Assembly (NCBI RefSeq): GCF_000346465.2
Contig: NC_034009.1
Location: 4,549,269 to 4,613,268, forward strand
DNA: 64,000 nt
Direction: 5' to 3'
Origin: Prunus persica
Taxonomy: Eukaryota; Streptophyta; Magnoliopsida; Rosales; Rosaceae
The notes beneath the pieces were generated by a model, which was not told the origin of the DNA, ran no database searches, and saw only the letters and a list, made by a program, of their open reading frames with translations. Below are positions 22,545-33,500 of this stretch, one piece after another; positions within the stretch are counted from its first letter, which is position 1; each line of letters starts with the position of its first letter. Both the position numbers and the translations under genes were made by a program.

Positions 22545-25000
22545 GTCCCCTGAAAGAATCAATAGAAGAAATTAAAGGCTCATGTATTCTGCTAACTGCG
22601 TTTATAATGCATTTCCCTCTCCTTTCGTTCAAGAACCAAACAAAGGGTGGTTCTTTTTTTTTTTCCACATCTTTCTTATTCAACCAAAAGTAGAAAAGCG
22701 AGAGTCGTGGATTAAGTTACATAAAGAAAAGTCAGGCGTATCCTTCCTTCTCAGCATCCTTGTCTTAGCTTATGAAATGCCTATTTGGGGTGTTACATCA
22801 AACACAAACACCTTTCCCCCCCTAAGGAGAACTTACAGGTTGGTGAGGTAGGGTGGGAAACGGGATAGGATTACGATAGTTTAAGTCGTAAAGCATTGGA
22901 GTCACACTGCATCTTCAAGATTAATGACATGAGGAGTTTAAGAATCTGCATAAAAAAAACTTCCTCTCCTAGCTACCTCAAACATTAATTGATGAATTAG
23001 GTTATAAGCCTCTTTTTAAGCAAACCAAACTCATAGAGTGCACATAGAAAACAAAATTTTGTTCTTTAAAGAAGTAGAAAATTAACAGTTTGCCGCCTGA
23101 ACTTGCAGGTAATGAAGATCTATGTGGAGGGACATTAAAAGCTTGCCCCTCAAAGAAGCCCGCAACCTGGAGTATCGTGGTGGTTGTGATCATCGTGATA
23201 GTAGCACTCGCAGCCATTGCTATTGCAGCGTTCTTCATCCTCAGACGCCGCAACAAAGCATCTGAATCATCAATAGAGGATCCACCGCCATCAACAGCAA
23301 CTGTCCAGAACAGATCAGTTCGAAACGAACCAGAGCAACAAGCAAGTGCTCCAGGCTCACCCGAAAACTTGAATGGGAGAGAAGTAAGTGGAAAGCAAAA
23401 TAAGGCTGATCAGAGCTTGAAGCTTTCCTTTGTGAGAGATGACAGGGAGAGGTTTGATATGCAAGACTTGCTGAGAGCCTCGGCCGAGGTGTTGGGCAGT
23501 GGTTGTTTTGGGTCTTCTTACAAGGCTGCTTTGCTGAGCGGACCAGTGATGGTTGTGAAGAGGTATAAGCAGATGAACAATGTAGGAAAAGAGGATTTCC
23601 AAGAGCATATGAGAAGGATAGGGAGATTGGCACATCCTAATTTGCTTCCACTTGTGGCTTATTATTATAAGAAGGAAGAGAAGCTCTTGATTTCTGACCA
23701 TGTTCAAAAGGGTAGCTTGGCTGTTCATCTTCATGGTAAGTTCCTTTTTAAACATATAGATGCATTGCACGATCATATTCTCTATACTAGTTGTTCTACA
23801 GATAAGTTGATGCATCCTATTATTTTAATAATAAAACTATTTGTATACCGCATTTTAATACATGATGCATTCGTATGGGTGGATTTTGTTTCGATTGGGG
23901 ATGTGGTTTATAATGTGGTCCATATAGTATTGCTTCTATAGTAATTTGCATGTTTAATGTTCATATATGGTTATGGACAGTCTTACATTTGTGTCTTAGT
24001 TGTATCATGCCCTTCCCCTTTTCCCTTTCCCCTCTCCCATAAGCAATATCACACAACTTTTGGGTATGTTAAGTATACATCAATTGGTTTTGACATAAAA
24101 GTCATATATTCTGACTATATTGTAAATCACATCTCTAATGGAAGTGAAACTAATAATTTCCGATACAAATGAATATCACTTACAATTCGTGGATGTGTTA
24201 TATCTAGTTTTTTGATAAGATACACATATTTTGGGATATGAGTTTATGCATGGTAAAAATATACATTTGCAAATTAAATGGAACTCGAAAACACTTTGAT
24301 TGAAGTAATGCCTAATCAATAGTTACTTGGTGTTATTTGCACTTTCTCATCAGGACACCAAACCGTAGGCCAACCAAGCTTAGACTGGCAAACCCGTTTG
24401 AAGATTGTCAAAGGAGTAGCCCAGGGCTTACGCTATCTCTACCATGAGCTTCCCAGCCTAGTTGCACCACATGGCCATCTCAAATCCTCAAATGTCCTTC
24501 TCAACGAGTCCTACGAGCCCCTCCTCACTGACTACGGCCTCATCCCAGTGGTGAACCAAGAGCATGCTCACACCCTCATGGTGGCCTACAAGTCCCCAGA
24601 GTTCATGCAAAGCAAGCGCATCACGAAGAAGACTGATGTGTGGGGCTTCGGCGTGCTGATCTTGGAGATCTTAACTGGGAAGTTGCCCACCAACTTTTTG
24701 CAGCATGGGAAGGCAAGTGAGGAGGACTTGGCGAGCTGGGTCAACTCGGTGCCTCAGGACGAGTGGTTCAGTCAGGTGTTTGATAGAGATATGGGGGCAG
24801 GCAAGAATAGTGAGGGGGAGATGCTCAAGCTCTTGAACATTGGGTTGGGTTGTTGTGAAGGGGAGGTGGAGAAGAGATGGGATTTGAAAGAGGTTGTGGA
24901 GAGGATTGAAGAGGTGAAAGAGAGAGATAACAATCATGGCGATGAAGATTTTTTATCTTCTTGTGCTAGCGAAGGCGACATGACAAAGATTGTTGGTTGA
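21747..25000 (+). CDS. LRR receptor-like kinase, pollen receptor kinase (PRK) type
   Basis: Membrane receptor of the LRR-III/PRK group, whose characterised members act in pollen-tube growth; tissue here is inferred. Exons 21747-22500, 23109-23735 and 24354-25000 give 675 residues (667 from the second ATG at 21771, which may be the true start). Order of features: hydrophobic signal segment ('MILFFVIVLLNV'), LRR N-cap ('SDSEALLKFKDSL'), about five LRRs ('LPDLRTISFMKNNFDGPMPD', 'LSDNKFSGAIP', 'LANNQFTGEIP'), transmembrane helix at about 272-294, acidic juxtamembrane region, kinase domain. The kinase has a loop 'GSGCFGSSYKA' (381-391) and lysine 402. The HRD motif reads 'HGH' (about 500-502) and DFG reads 'DYG' (520-522), so the general base is missing and activity is doubtful. 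Exon 2 begins right after the LRRs, the usual PRK gene structure. Confidence 0.93.
22514..22541 (+). repeat. (CT)n microsatellite at the start of PRK intron 1
   Basis: A run of about 14 CT units starts some 13 bases after the GT donor at 22501. It is likely length-variable between individuals. Confidence 0.9.
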
Positions 25001-26280
25001 TATCATCAAAAATAGTTTTCTTTCTCCTTCGCCATGATCAATCTCTTGATCTGTATCTCCGTCCCAAATCCCCCAGGATGAGAGACAACAATGAACTGCT
25101 TGTCTATAAGATTTGGCTTTATATGCAAGCTCTCTAGGTTTAAACAAGTACTATATTTATATTTCATAACATATATAAATTGATTCTAATAACCATTAGT
25201 CATCTAATATTAATCAGATCCTTACAAGCCCATAAACATTTTATGAAAAAAGTATAGACACATAAAATATTCCTAAGCAAATAGAATTTGCCTTTCACAT
25301 GTTTCAAATTGCGAAGTTTTCCCTAAAAACAGCAATATAAATAAATAAATGTACAATTCTAATTCTTCCAATTATATTGACTATAACCCCTACCTAATGA
25401 AAAAGTAAAAATGAATTATATATAGTTTGATAAAAATAATCATTATGTGAATTAGATCAGTTGTCTAAGATAATATGCTCGTCCTCTTGTACCCGAGTTC
25501 AATCCCCCCTGCCCCACATTAGAGTAGTTTAGCACTTAAAGCACTCTTTTTTGAAGAGAAAATGTTTTTTCTATAGTTTGGTTCTTGAAGTGTTTCTCCT
25601 TAACAGTTGTCAATTTCTCTCTCAATACTAACATAAATTAAGTAAAATCACTACTACTAATGTCGTTTGATCCTAATAATTAGGAGAACTCTGATTCTTA
25701 TACAACAGGGCCATAAAAATGAATTCTCTTGATCAGTCATTGAACAATATACTAATGTCGTTTTTTCTTCTTCTTCTTTTCATTGTTCTTCAACTTCTTG
25801 GATTGCATGGGAGGCTTCTCTAACGTAACGGTACGTACCGAGGACTTTGATTAACTTTGTTGATAGACTTGGTTAATATTAGAAATGTTAACCAACGGGT
25901 CGTTTTGGCATGCATCTTCTCTAGTTAGGGTCAAAGTTAATTCTAATTAATTAACTTCCCGCTAATCATGCTCATGCATATATCATATATGGGGGTTAGC
26001 TCGGAACCAAATTAATGTTTGTTTTAATTAGCTTCTAGTAGGTTTAATTAATTACTTCCATGGCCCTTAAGAATGTGAGCGGTTTAAGAGTACAGAAGGG
26101 AGAGACACAGAGACACAGAGCTTTTCATTAAATTTCCTATTTTTCTAATTGAAAGGTTCTGATTTTTTATTTTTTGTAAAAATTTATTTATGTTGTCGTG
26201 TCTGTATTGTATGTTTGATGAAGAAGAAGTTATCTCTGAATTCGAGAGTTGAGGAGGAGGAGGGATCAAGGAGAGAGAGA
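25001..26280. other. Intergenic region between PRK and USP-type gene
   Basis: AT-rich sequence with no gene that I can support. It contains a possible tRNA-derived SINE-like segment at 25450-25550. Close upstream of the next start codon are GA-rich leader-like stretches (26092-26120 and 26252-26280). Confidence 0.45.
25450..25550 (+). repeat. Possible tRNA-derived (SINE-like) fragment
   Basis: 'TAGATCAGTTGTCTAAGA' resembles an A box, and about 30 bases downstream 'CGAGTTCAATCCCCC' resembles a B box (consensus GGTTCGANTCC). There is no cloverleaf that I can fold and no CCA-side acceptor stem, so it is not a functional tRNA gene. A similar weak box occurs near 50625. Confidence 0.3.
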
Positions 26281-26477
26281 ATGTCGAATATTGTTGATAA
26301 TGGAAATCATCAAGGCGTAAGGACAATAGCAGTGGCCGTAGACGAGGGCATTGCCAGCCAAAATGCTTTGAAATGGGCTGTTAATCATCTTCTCTATGGA
26401 TCTACCCGTCATACTCCTATCAAGCTTCTCCATGTTATTAATCCTTCTAATTCCAATAATACCCCCCATGCAACTGG

Positions 26478-26541
<64 letters not shown>

Positions 26542-27426
26542 GATGCGTGATGAATAACTATTTGTCTAGGTGTTGTATCATATCTCTAATAGGAGGAGAA
26601 ATTCTTTGGTCCAACAAGATCACCTCACTCATTCGCCCATAGACATACACAAGACCAAATTCTTTGTTTATGTTTTCAGCCGGACGAGTGCGGTGGTCTC
26701 ACCAGACCAAATAATTTGTCCTCTAATAGACGCATGACTCACATGTCTCACATAAGTGCAGTGAGTTTCGTATGTTGAGATGGTACAAATTGTAGTATTT
26801 TTTCAAGCATGATTGAAACGTTTTGGTTTCTGGGGTGGCATGGGAACAACGCAATTAATGAAGGGCAAGCTCATGAAGCTCCAAACATGGACTTCATGCT
26901 TCCATTTCGGTGCTATTGTACTCGCAAACGAGTGAGTTCATTTCTAAACTTGGATTTATTTTTTTAGTACAAGAAGCTAGCTATATTGAATGATTTGGAA
27001 TCATAATAAGTAGATCATGTGGTTGATTGATTTGTGCAACTAATTAATATTATTAGGTACAATGTGAGACTGTTGTGCTGGAGGATCAAGATGTGGCCGA
27101 GGCATTACTTGACTACATCTCCCGCAATGGCATTGAGTTTATTGTTCTTGGTGCTACCGCTACATCCAGGATTGGGTTTTCTAGGTATACATATAAACAC
27201 ATATATACACGTTTTCTCTTATCAGGACGTCCAGAATTTCTTATCGTATGGACGCCATTGTTTCTTTCAGTTTTCCTCTTTGCTTTCCTCCATGTCTTTT
27301 GTACTCATATGCTTCAACGAGCAGCAGTGGGTTTAGAAAACAAGCTTTAGATGTAAGAAATATAGCTGCAACAATGGCGTCCGTACGGTAAGAAAATCTG
27401 GACATTCCAATAAGAGAACTGATATG

Positions 27427-27465
<39 letters not shown>

Positions 27466-28998
27466 TTTTGGGTTTCTGTGTGTTCAAACTCATCTGATGG
27501 TCAAAACATGTTGTTCAATCAGGCGTCTGTTCAAGGCATCTGAGTCTATTCCAGGCAGAGTCCTAAAGTTGGCACCACATTTCTGCTCTGTATACACCAT
27601 CAAACAAGGTAGGGTATGCGAAGGGCGCGAAGCCTCTCGTCCTCTACCAAACATTCGAGCAGCTGATGAGAGGGCAGAAGAATCTAATCACGTGTAAGCA
27701 AGTGTCAATCTGATTCAGATTCACAACATGACAACGTAAATAAGCATCTAAGTGTGGTCGTCCGCATTCTGGACTGCACTCAAACTGCTGCTATGAATCT
27801 ATCTTTTATTTATTTGACTCATTTATTGATTAATTGATTTGGTTGATGCATGTCATTCTCTAGAGGCAGAGCTCCAAGCAACAGAGCATATGATGAGGTC
27901 TCATTGCCTGACAATGACATCTCGTTTGGAAGACCAAGTACTGATAGCATATCTTTTTACCAAAATTTTGGGTCTGCTGATATGAGCCGAGTTCTTTCAG
28001 AATCCTCAAATTACTTGGAGAGTATTGCAAAACTAGAATCAGATTTCGGCAGTTTCGATTTGAACATTCCACATGAACTGTCATCAAATGCCCAAGGAAT
28101 GCCATTCCTGTCACAGAAAGTATTGGTAAGTCATCTGAAAAAGGATATGAGTAAAAGTCAGACAACTAGAATCATTTGAATGTGGACTTAATTTGGACAT
28201 GCATGTGAAAACTTGTACTTGCAGGATGAAATGGAAGATGAGATGAAAAGGCTTAGATTGGAGCAGAAGCAAACGATGGAAATGTACCATGCAGCCTGCA
28301 AAGAAGCAGTGGCAGCAAAACAGAAGGTCCTATCTACCCTAGAACCCTCTCTAATCTTCCTAGCTGCTTAAGGAGACAAACATTTCATTCAATTAGGTTT
28401 TGCATTTCCCATCTAAATCAAGTTTTAGAGTCAAACATTCACTTATGTGTTCACAATCACATAGTTTTACTCTCATGGTTTTAAGGACATATATAAATTC
28501 AACTCTTACCTTCTAAGATTTTAGCAAAACAATTTATACAAGCATATGGTTTAAAGAAGCTCATCTGTTTTATCATTTGATTCATGTATTAGTTGTATTT
28601 GGTTTTCCATTTATTATTCTAAATTGAAGTGCTTTCATCTTATTCATTCAATACAGGCTATTGAGCTGGAAGAGTGGAAAATGAAAGAAGGGCAAAGACT
28701 AGAAGATACACGACGTGCCCTAGAAGCAACTCTGGCAGCTATGGAGAAGGAAAGAGCCAACTCTAAGGCAACAATTTTGGCAGCTGATGGCGGAGCAGCT
28801 GAGCGGTTTGCTGAGAAAGAGTTGCAAAGGACCATAAATGCAGATCAGATCTTCAAAGCTCTAAGAGAGGCTAATGATGAAGAGAAGAAAAGGGTTTTGG
28901 ATGCTTTAGGCCAGTCTCATATAGTTTTCAAATACCAAAGCTTAGTTCATATTTTAGTTGTTTTATTTTTATTTTCTTTGTACTATTCACTATTTTAG
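26281..28998 (+). CDS. USP-domain / coiled-coil protein, truncated paralogue of the adjacent USP-kinase (no kinase domain)
   Basis: N-terminal universal-stress-protein domain of the RLCK-IX type ('TIAVAVDEGIASQNALKWAV', 'IEFIVLGATATSRIGF'). A serine-rich linker follows, then the paired helix 'DEMEDEMKRLRLEQKQTMEM' and a long charged coiled coil. Exons: 26281-26476, tentatively 26864-26931, 27057-27184, 27523-27693, 27864-28125, 28225-28326, 28657-28998; about 422 residues. Exon 2 has a weak acceptor and is placed by phase. Exon sizes and phases match the downstream paralogue closely (the linker-to-helix exon is 102 nt in both). The last exon stops after 'LDALGQSHIVFKYQ', exactly where 'YRKYTIEEIE' should lead into the kinase, and ends in an unrelated hydrophobic tail. 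No kinase motif occurs from 28999 to 30517. It could be a pseudogene or a stand-alone USP/coiled-coil protein. Confidence 0.75.
26480..26533 (+). repeat. (CT)27 microsatellite directly after a splice donor
   Basis: The run begins three to four bases inside intron 1 of the USP-type gene (donor GT at 26477), so the repeat forms most of the donor-side intron start. In CT orientation it may influence donor use. Confidence 0.9.
27213..27419. mobile_element. Inverted-repeat element (MITE-like), copy 1, inside an intron
   Basis: The left end 'TTTTCTCTTATCAGGACGTC' leads into 'CAGAATTTCTTATCGTATGG' and 'ACGCCATTG'. The right end is its imperfect inverted complement ('CAATGGCGTCCGTACGG' to 'TCCAATAAGAGAAC'). 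The arms are about 48 bp and the total about 207 bp. It lies in intron 3 of the truncated USP gene (27185-27522). The same arm pattern recurs at 45512-45644. A target duplication is not clear, so the superfamily is open. A TA/TG microsatellite follows at about 27425-27465. Confidence 0.75.
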
Positions 28999-30517
28999 TG
29001 GTGAACTTGTTTCAACAAGATTTACAAGTGTTTTTCTTTGTTTATATGCAAGGAAACTAGTTAACCCTTTCAGCATTAATTATGTAGCCATTATGTATCT
29101 TTCTTTATTATTGAAGAAAAAGAAATCCCAGATCGTTGTCCTGAGTGGTCGAAAGATCGTTGTCCTGTATTTGATCTATATTGAACCTTGAATTTTCTGG
29201 CTCATATCTTGAACATGACAAAAGGTTTATAAGAATTTGGCTGCAATCAAATCTAGCAGCAAAATCTTAAAATTTCTTTTGAAGGCCAAAATATAATGAG
29301 GACATATACGATTATATGGACTATGTTGTCAATCACATATACATATTTTGCTCAACAAATAATTACTCCACGTTTTAAAATTACCAAATTAAACTTACAG
29401 AATGACAGAATCATATCCAAACAAAAAGGAAAGAAAAGAAAAATTGGCAGCATCATAATAAATTTTATATGACTGTAACAACCTGGCTAGGACTGGTCAG
29501 TTTATATGTCACTATAAGAATGAGAGGCTCATTACGTCATGATAGGAAAAGTGTGGTTATTAATTTGTTAATTTTAATATATTATTATTAAGTTAAAAGT
29601 GATTATTGTTAGACAACCGCTATTTTACGAAAATCTTGATTGTCTAACATGGTATCGAAGCTCAATTGCAAAACGCTGTTATGGTCAAAACCTGCAATCT
29701 TCATTCCCCAATTCTTTATGATTTACAAGAAGCATCCTGGAGCTGTACTTATATATTTTTCTCTAATTGCATTTTTATCTGTTTCTCCACGTGTCGGAAG
29801 AGGCTACACGCAAGGGTGCGTCAAATATACATTGTTACCATTCTCTAACATTTTCGGCTTTTGGAGTTAGTGGTTGTCTAACAAATTAACAATTTCCATA
29901 TGCCTTGCTAATGAAAATATAAAGATGAATTTTGCTGACATTTCCTATCTCTCCTGGTCTACGCATGCAGTTGTGCAGTTGATTATCCATCCAAAAACTC
30001 CGGTATTAGAAAGTCAACAAAAAATGACTCACCAGTCTTTGCTGTTAAAAAGGCCAGAACCATGCAACTGCCTCAAGAAGACTTCTAGATTTCTTGGGCT
30101 TTGATTTCAACTCTTCTAGATTTTCTGCTAGGACCTTTATGGGGCAAGTTTTTCTAATTTTGGAACAGGCAGTGGATTGAAGTTACAACTGCTCCCTCCA
30201 TTGCATATATATTGGAAGCCTTATATCCTATAATGTACTTTGACGCCTATTCTATAATCAGAGAGAGAAACACATTAAGGGTGGTGAACGTAATTGGTTT
30301 TTGAGAGAATAACACAGCTTCTGTGGCAAGGCATTGCCGGTGAGTCATACGAGATCAAAACCTTCCGAGGAGAACATAAGAGGGTGCCAAGAATACTGAG
30401 GTTCTCCATTACTGATTTTTTTAATTCTAAGAGTCTCAGACATCCTTATCACGCTAGCTGGTTTCAGTTTCGTGGAGAGTTTTGAGGGTTTTAATTAATT
30501 CATTCACAGAAAGAGAA
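28999..30517. other. Region between the two USP-family paralogues
   Basis: No remains of the missing kinase domain are recognisable. It contains the 12-bp inverted-repeat segment at 29607-29883. A segment near 30180-30290 ('TATATTGGAAGCC', 'CAGAGAGAGAAACACATTAA') is reminiscent of an LTR 3' part. A GAGA-type leader precedes the next start codon. Confidence 0.45.
29607..29883. mobile_element. Small element bounded by TGTTAGACAACC inverted repeats, with PBS-like word
   Basis: 'TGTTAGACAACC' at 29607-29618 has its exact complement 'GGTTGTCTAACA' at 29872-29883. A third related end, 'GATTGTCTAACA', closes at 29650, and 'TGGTATCGAAGC' follows it directly. That word resembles a primer-binding site for initiator-Met tRNA (TGGTATCAGAGC). 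The arrangement 5'-TG...CA-PBS suggests a shortened LTR retroelement, while the outer inverted repeats suggest a MITE. I cannot decide between them. No coding capacity. Confidence 0.45.
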
Positions 30518-33500
30518 ATGAGAAGAGGACAAGCACAAAACAGCGTAGATACGGTGGCAGTGGCAATAGACAAGGACAAATCAAGTCAATATGCTATCAA
30601 ATGGACAGTTGAAAATATTCTCACCAGGGGCCAAGCTCTCACACTGCTCCATGTTAAACACAGAACTGCAGTTTCCAGCCAAAGTATATATCAGTCAATC
30701 AATCTCTCTATCTATCATGATCTTAATTAAGATTATAATAATACCTTCGTTCTGCTTTCGTCATCTTATTTTGCAGCCAGGGGCATGGTTCCTATATCTG
30801 AAGTTACAGAGGAGGCTTCAAAAGCGCACAAAAGCCAACTTGAAGCTCAAGCCAACGAGTTGTTTCTACCGTTCCGCTGCTTTTGCGCAAAAAAGGATGT
30901 GAGTCATACTTCTATATAATATCATTACTTTTGTTTGCCCAACGTAATTTCTTCTCCTTATAGTTTTCATCTTTGCAACAGCTAAAATGCAATGAAGTCA
31001 TAATTGAGGATACAAATACAGCAAAAGCACTGGTTAACTATGTTATCAATAATTCAATTGACATTTTGGTACTTGGCGCACCAGCAAGACACGGCCTTCT
31101 CAGGTAATTGGTTCTCAATCTAACCTTACCAATGAAGTAATCAGTGATTTAGTGTCATACCTTAGTTCGTGCTTCTTGGAAGACAACGATTAAGCATGCC
31201 TCCTAAATACATATCTATCTTGTAACAGATTCAGAACTACGGACGTTCCAAGCACCGTGTCAAAAGAGGCACCGGATTTCTGCACTGTGTATGTCATTGG
31301 CAAAGGAAAGGTCTCATCTATGCATTGTGCTACCAGAACATTGCCCCGTAAAGCTTCCTCACATAATCAAATACAGGACCAACCCAGCAAAGTTTTTGAA
31401 TCAAATGATACATTCAATCGCAACCAGCATCCTAGAGGTTTGTTAGGTTGTGTTCCAGCCTCATGTTATATATATAAAACTTGTTTTTCACCTCATATAT
31501 CTGGTTTTTGTCATTACTCACTCAAGTTTCTTTGATCAATACAGCATCAGCGAGGACTAAGTATCCACCCCGTAGTATACTAGATGGCATTGAAATCAGG
31601 TAATCTCCGGTACACTGTTGTTTGGGAGACAAAACGTGTAGATAATGATGCCAAAAGCAATTAATCATGGAAGAGGTGTACATAGTGACTAGTTAGCTGC
31701 ACTCCTTATTTTGTCTAATATATACACACACACACAAACACGTATGTTTATATGTATGTATCTATGTAGGTATGTATGCATGCTTGTTTGTATGTATCTT
31801 TGTATTTGTCTATGTATATATGCATCCATATAAACAGTATTTGAAGGTTTAGTTTGTAGGCGACTTTTCATTTGGAAATGTTTGCCTATGCTCTCATTCA
31901 AGCATGCACTATCTGTACTGCCGGGCATAGCTCGCCCAGGCATTCGCTAGATGAAGTTTCAGTTAAATGTGTTAAAAGGCTTCTAAATGGCTAGATATTT
32001 ATGTGCAACAACTATAATACTGAAAAAGAGTACGTGAATGCACAATTAACGAAAGGACTAACCTAATAAAATATATGCAGGTCGCCATTCACAAGAGCAA
32101 CAGCTTCAAATAACAAATCATATGAGCTCTCGTCAGAGACCGATATATCATTCGTGAGTAGTGGAAGGCCAAGTGTGGATAAATTGTTTCCTTCTTTCTA
32201 TGATGGTCTGGAATCAGGACCTCGGAGTTCAATCAGCTCAGATATGGACACCATAAGCTCTACATCATCTTACTCAGGACACAAGTTCATTGACATGAAC
32301 TCTTTACAACACGAATTCTCATCCTCCTCAATTGAAAGTGAAAATTCATGGTCATCACGGAATATGGTAAGACAATTTTTCTAGCATAGTAAACTTGAAG
32401 CACCACCAACCTTCAAGCTTTGGAGCTTTATCACTTTCGTCAGAAATGTTTATCTGAGACAGCTCCCATAGTGTGCCTTCAACAATTGATACATTAAATT
32501 ACCAATATTTGCCATTGGTTTGAGTAATTTTAATGCCACGATTCATAAAGACGCGCATATTACAAAAACATACACACAGGAATGGTTCAGAATACTAATA
32601 CTTAATTGCTAATAATAGGATGAAATGGAAGCTGAAATGAGGAGGCTCAGGCTAGAGCTCAAGCAAACGATGGACATGTACAGTACAGCCTGCAAGGAGG
32701 CACTCACGGCAAAACAGAAGGTATTGATGCAATAGCTTTTTTTGGGCATAGACTAAAACAAAGTTTTGGAATCAACCATAAAATTTCAATTTTTGATAAA
32801 ATCAACGACAAATGGTGAGTACACATTGATATATGTAATGAATCTATAGTAATATCCATGTAAGAACGGAAATTTTTTTTTAACATTCTACCAAACAGTG
32901 TACATATGACCTCTCTTCACCTCACATTTTCACAATGCAGCCTAGAAAATCCCAAAAAAGGTTTGAGAATCATCATCTAGTAGGCCTAGTTGATACAGTT
33001 AGCCCTGCATCTCTCTCTCTCTCCCCCTCTCTCACACACACACACACAAACATATATAGGGACACTTCTATATAGTGTCACATAGTGCATCTTATGCCTC
33101 TTACAATTCCTAAAGGTGCAAGCAGATGCAAGTGTATCTAGCAACAGCTGAAATAACAAAGCTACATGTCCTATACACAAAAAGAGATGAATTCATTTGG
33201 TGGAATATAAATCTTGGGTTTAGAACAACTATTCATCCATAAATTCTAATAACATATCATCACAGGCAATGGAACTTCAACAATGGAAATTGGAAGAAGA
33301 ACGGAGATTACACGAGGCACAAATAGCTGAGGAAGCTGCATTGGCACTTGCAGATGAGCAGAAAATAAAATGTATGGCAGCCATGGAGGCTGCAGAATCA
33401 GCTCAAAGGATTGCATTACTGGAAGCACAGAAAAGGAGGAATGCAGAAATGAAAGCCCTTAGAGAAACTGAGAGGAAGAAGGCATTAGAAGCAAAAACAT

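Noticed and set aside
25480..25520. tRNA gene suggested by 'GAGTTCAATCC'
   Set aside because: Only A- and B-box-like words are present. I could not form acceptor, D, anticodon and T stems, so it is listed as a possible SINE-like fragment only.
29640..30104. Open frames of 60-76 codons between the USP paralogues as remains of the missing kinase
   Set aside because: None of the kinase motifs (G loop, HRD, DFG, APE-like) can be found in any frame of 28999-30517.
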